A DNA stretch of 64,000 nucleotides, taken from assembly GCF_010731735.1 (NCBI RefSeq), contig NZ_AP022588.1:1736001-1800000 (forward strand), read 5' to 3'. The position numbers and the translations under genes were made by a program. Positions 63,805 to 64,000 of the stretch are shown here, in pieces. The stretch is from Mycolicibacterium sediminis. GTDB lineage: Bacteria; Actinomycetota; Actinomycetes; Mycobacteriales; Mycobacteriaceae. Position 1 is the first letter of the stretch, and every line of letters starts with the position of its first letter. The notes under the pieces are model-generated. The model did not search any database, was not told the DNA's origin, and saw nothing but the letters and a program-made list of their open reading frames with translations.

Positions 63805-64000
63805 GCCGGTGCCGCCTCTCCGAGCCTGATGCGTGGGTCGAGGAACGCGTAGAGGATGTCGACGACCGTATTGAAGAACACGATGAAGAACGCGCCGAAC
63901 ATCGTCACGCCCATCAGCGGCGGCAGGTCGAGACTGCCGATCGCGCGGCCGGCGTAGAGGCCGACGCCGTTGATGTTGAACACCGTCTCGGTGAGGATGG
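63801..64000 (-). CDS. Peptide ABC transporter permease, C-terminal fragment (continues beyond window)
   Basis: The frame is open to the window edge on the minus strand; 66 residues are visible, from ILTETVFNINGVGLY to [17 protein letters not shown]. The ETVFNINGVGLY segment and ALDPRI-like ending belong to the DppB/OppB side of binding-protein-dependent permeases. The remainder of the gene, and probably a substrate-binding protein, lie outside. Confidence 0.85.
   Translation of the reverse strand, partial: ILTETVFNINGVGLYAGRAIGSLDLPPLMGVTMFGAFFIVFFNTVVDILYAFLDPRIRLGEAAPA

Overview
The window is high-GC mycobacterial chromosome, most likely from a fast-growing Mycolicibacterium-type species (inference). 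Three things support this: a complete ESX-3 type VII secretion operon, a trehalose sulfotransferase of the Stf0 family, and gene order that follows the M. tuberculosis Rv0269c-Rv0313 interval from memory (polD2, fadD2, fadE6, Rv0272c, Rv0274, Rv0275c, Rv0276, Rv0281, ESX-3, Rv0293c, tam, stf0, sulfatase Rv0296c, Rv0308-Rv0313). Blocks absent from that M. tuberculosis interval are inserted. No rRNA, tRNA, insertion sequence, prophage or CRISPR array was seen, and no gene-free stretch exceeds 300 bases.

Layout. 1-7.5 kb: the end of a GGDEF-EAL protein, a beta-hydroxyacid dehydrogenase, an ArgP/LysG-type regulator, a TetR regulator with palindromes upstream, a DesA3-type desaturase with its ferredoxin reductase, and a glyoxalase-fold/NAD(P)-binding pair. 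7.5-12 kb: a STAS protein, the stand-alone LigD-like polymerase PolD2, and fadD2 with a short-chain dehydrogenase. 12-16.7 kb: an accessory block with an (R)-selective-type class IV amine transaminase, an amino acid/amine permease and a LysR regulator whose best start codon reads ACG, followed by a DCC-family oxidoreductase and a DUF2510 membrane protein. 16.7-24.6 kb: fadE6, a 2-hydroxyacid dehydrogenase, an alpha/beta hydrolase, a glyoxalase-fold protein, a TetR regulator, an MpaB-like oxygenase and a TIGR00027-type methyltransferase.

24.6-39.7 kb: ESX-3 (eccA3-eccB3-eccC3-PE5-PPE4-esxG-esxH-espG3-eccD3-mycP3-eccE3), tightly packed and mostly overlapping, behind two IdeR-like iron boxes. 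A small proline-rich membrane protein follows 9 bases after eccE3. 39.7-44.9 kb: an alpha/beta hydrolase, a small secreted protein, a GT39-type glycosyltransferase, an amidohydrolase and the Tam methyltransferase.

44.9-50 kb: a sulfation module on the minus strand. It holds a sulfatase, the trehalose 2-sulfotransferase stf0, and the PAPS-making genes cysD and cysNC; the last three overlap or abut, so donor synthesis and donor use are probably co-expressed. 50-53.2 kb: a YchJ-like protein and a gluconate uptake unit (gntP, gntK, divergent GntR regulator). 53.2-64 kb: a conserved hypothetical, an NCS1 permease with a zinc-ribbon-like tail, two convergent PAP2 phosphatase genes (one fused to a lipid kinase), an L,D-transpeptidase-like protein, a SnoaL-like protein, an Hsp70-like membrane protein with a Pro/Thr-rich tail, two small exported proteins, and the 3' part of a peptide ABC transporter operon that runs off the window.

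Convergent gene ends repeatedly carry long perfect or near-perfect hairpins without a T tract. Other convergent pairs overlap outright, two of them sharing a single CTAG as both stop codons.
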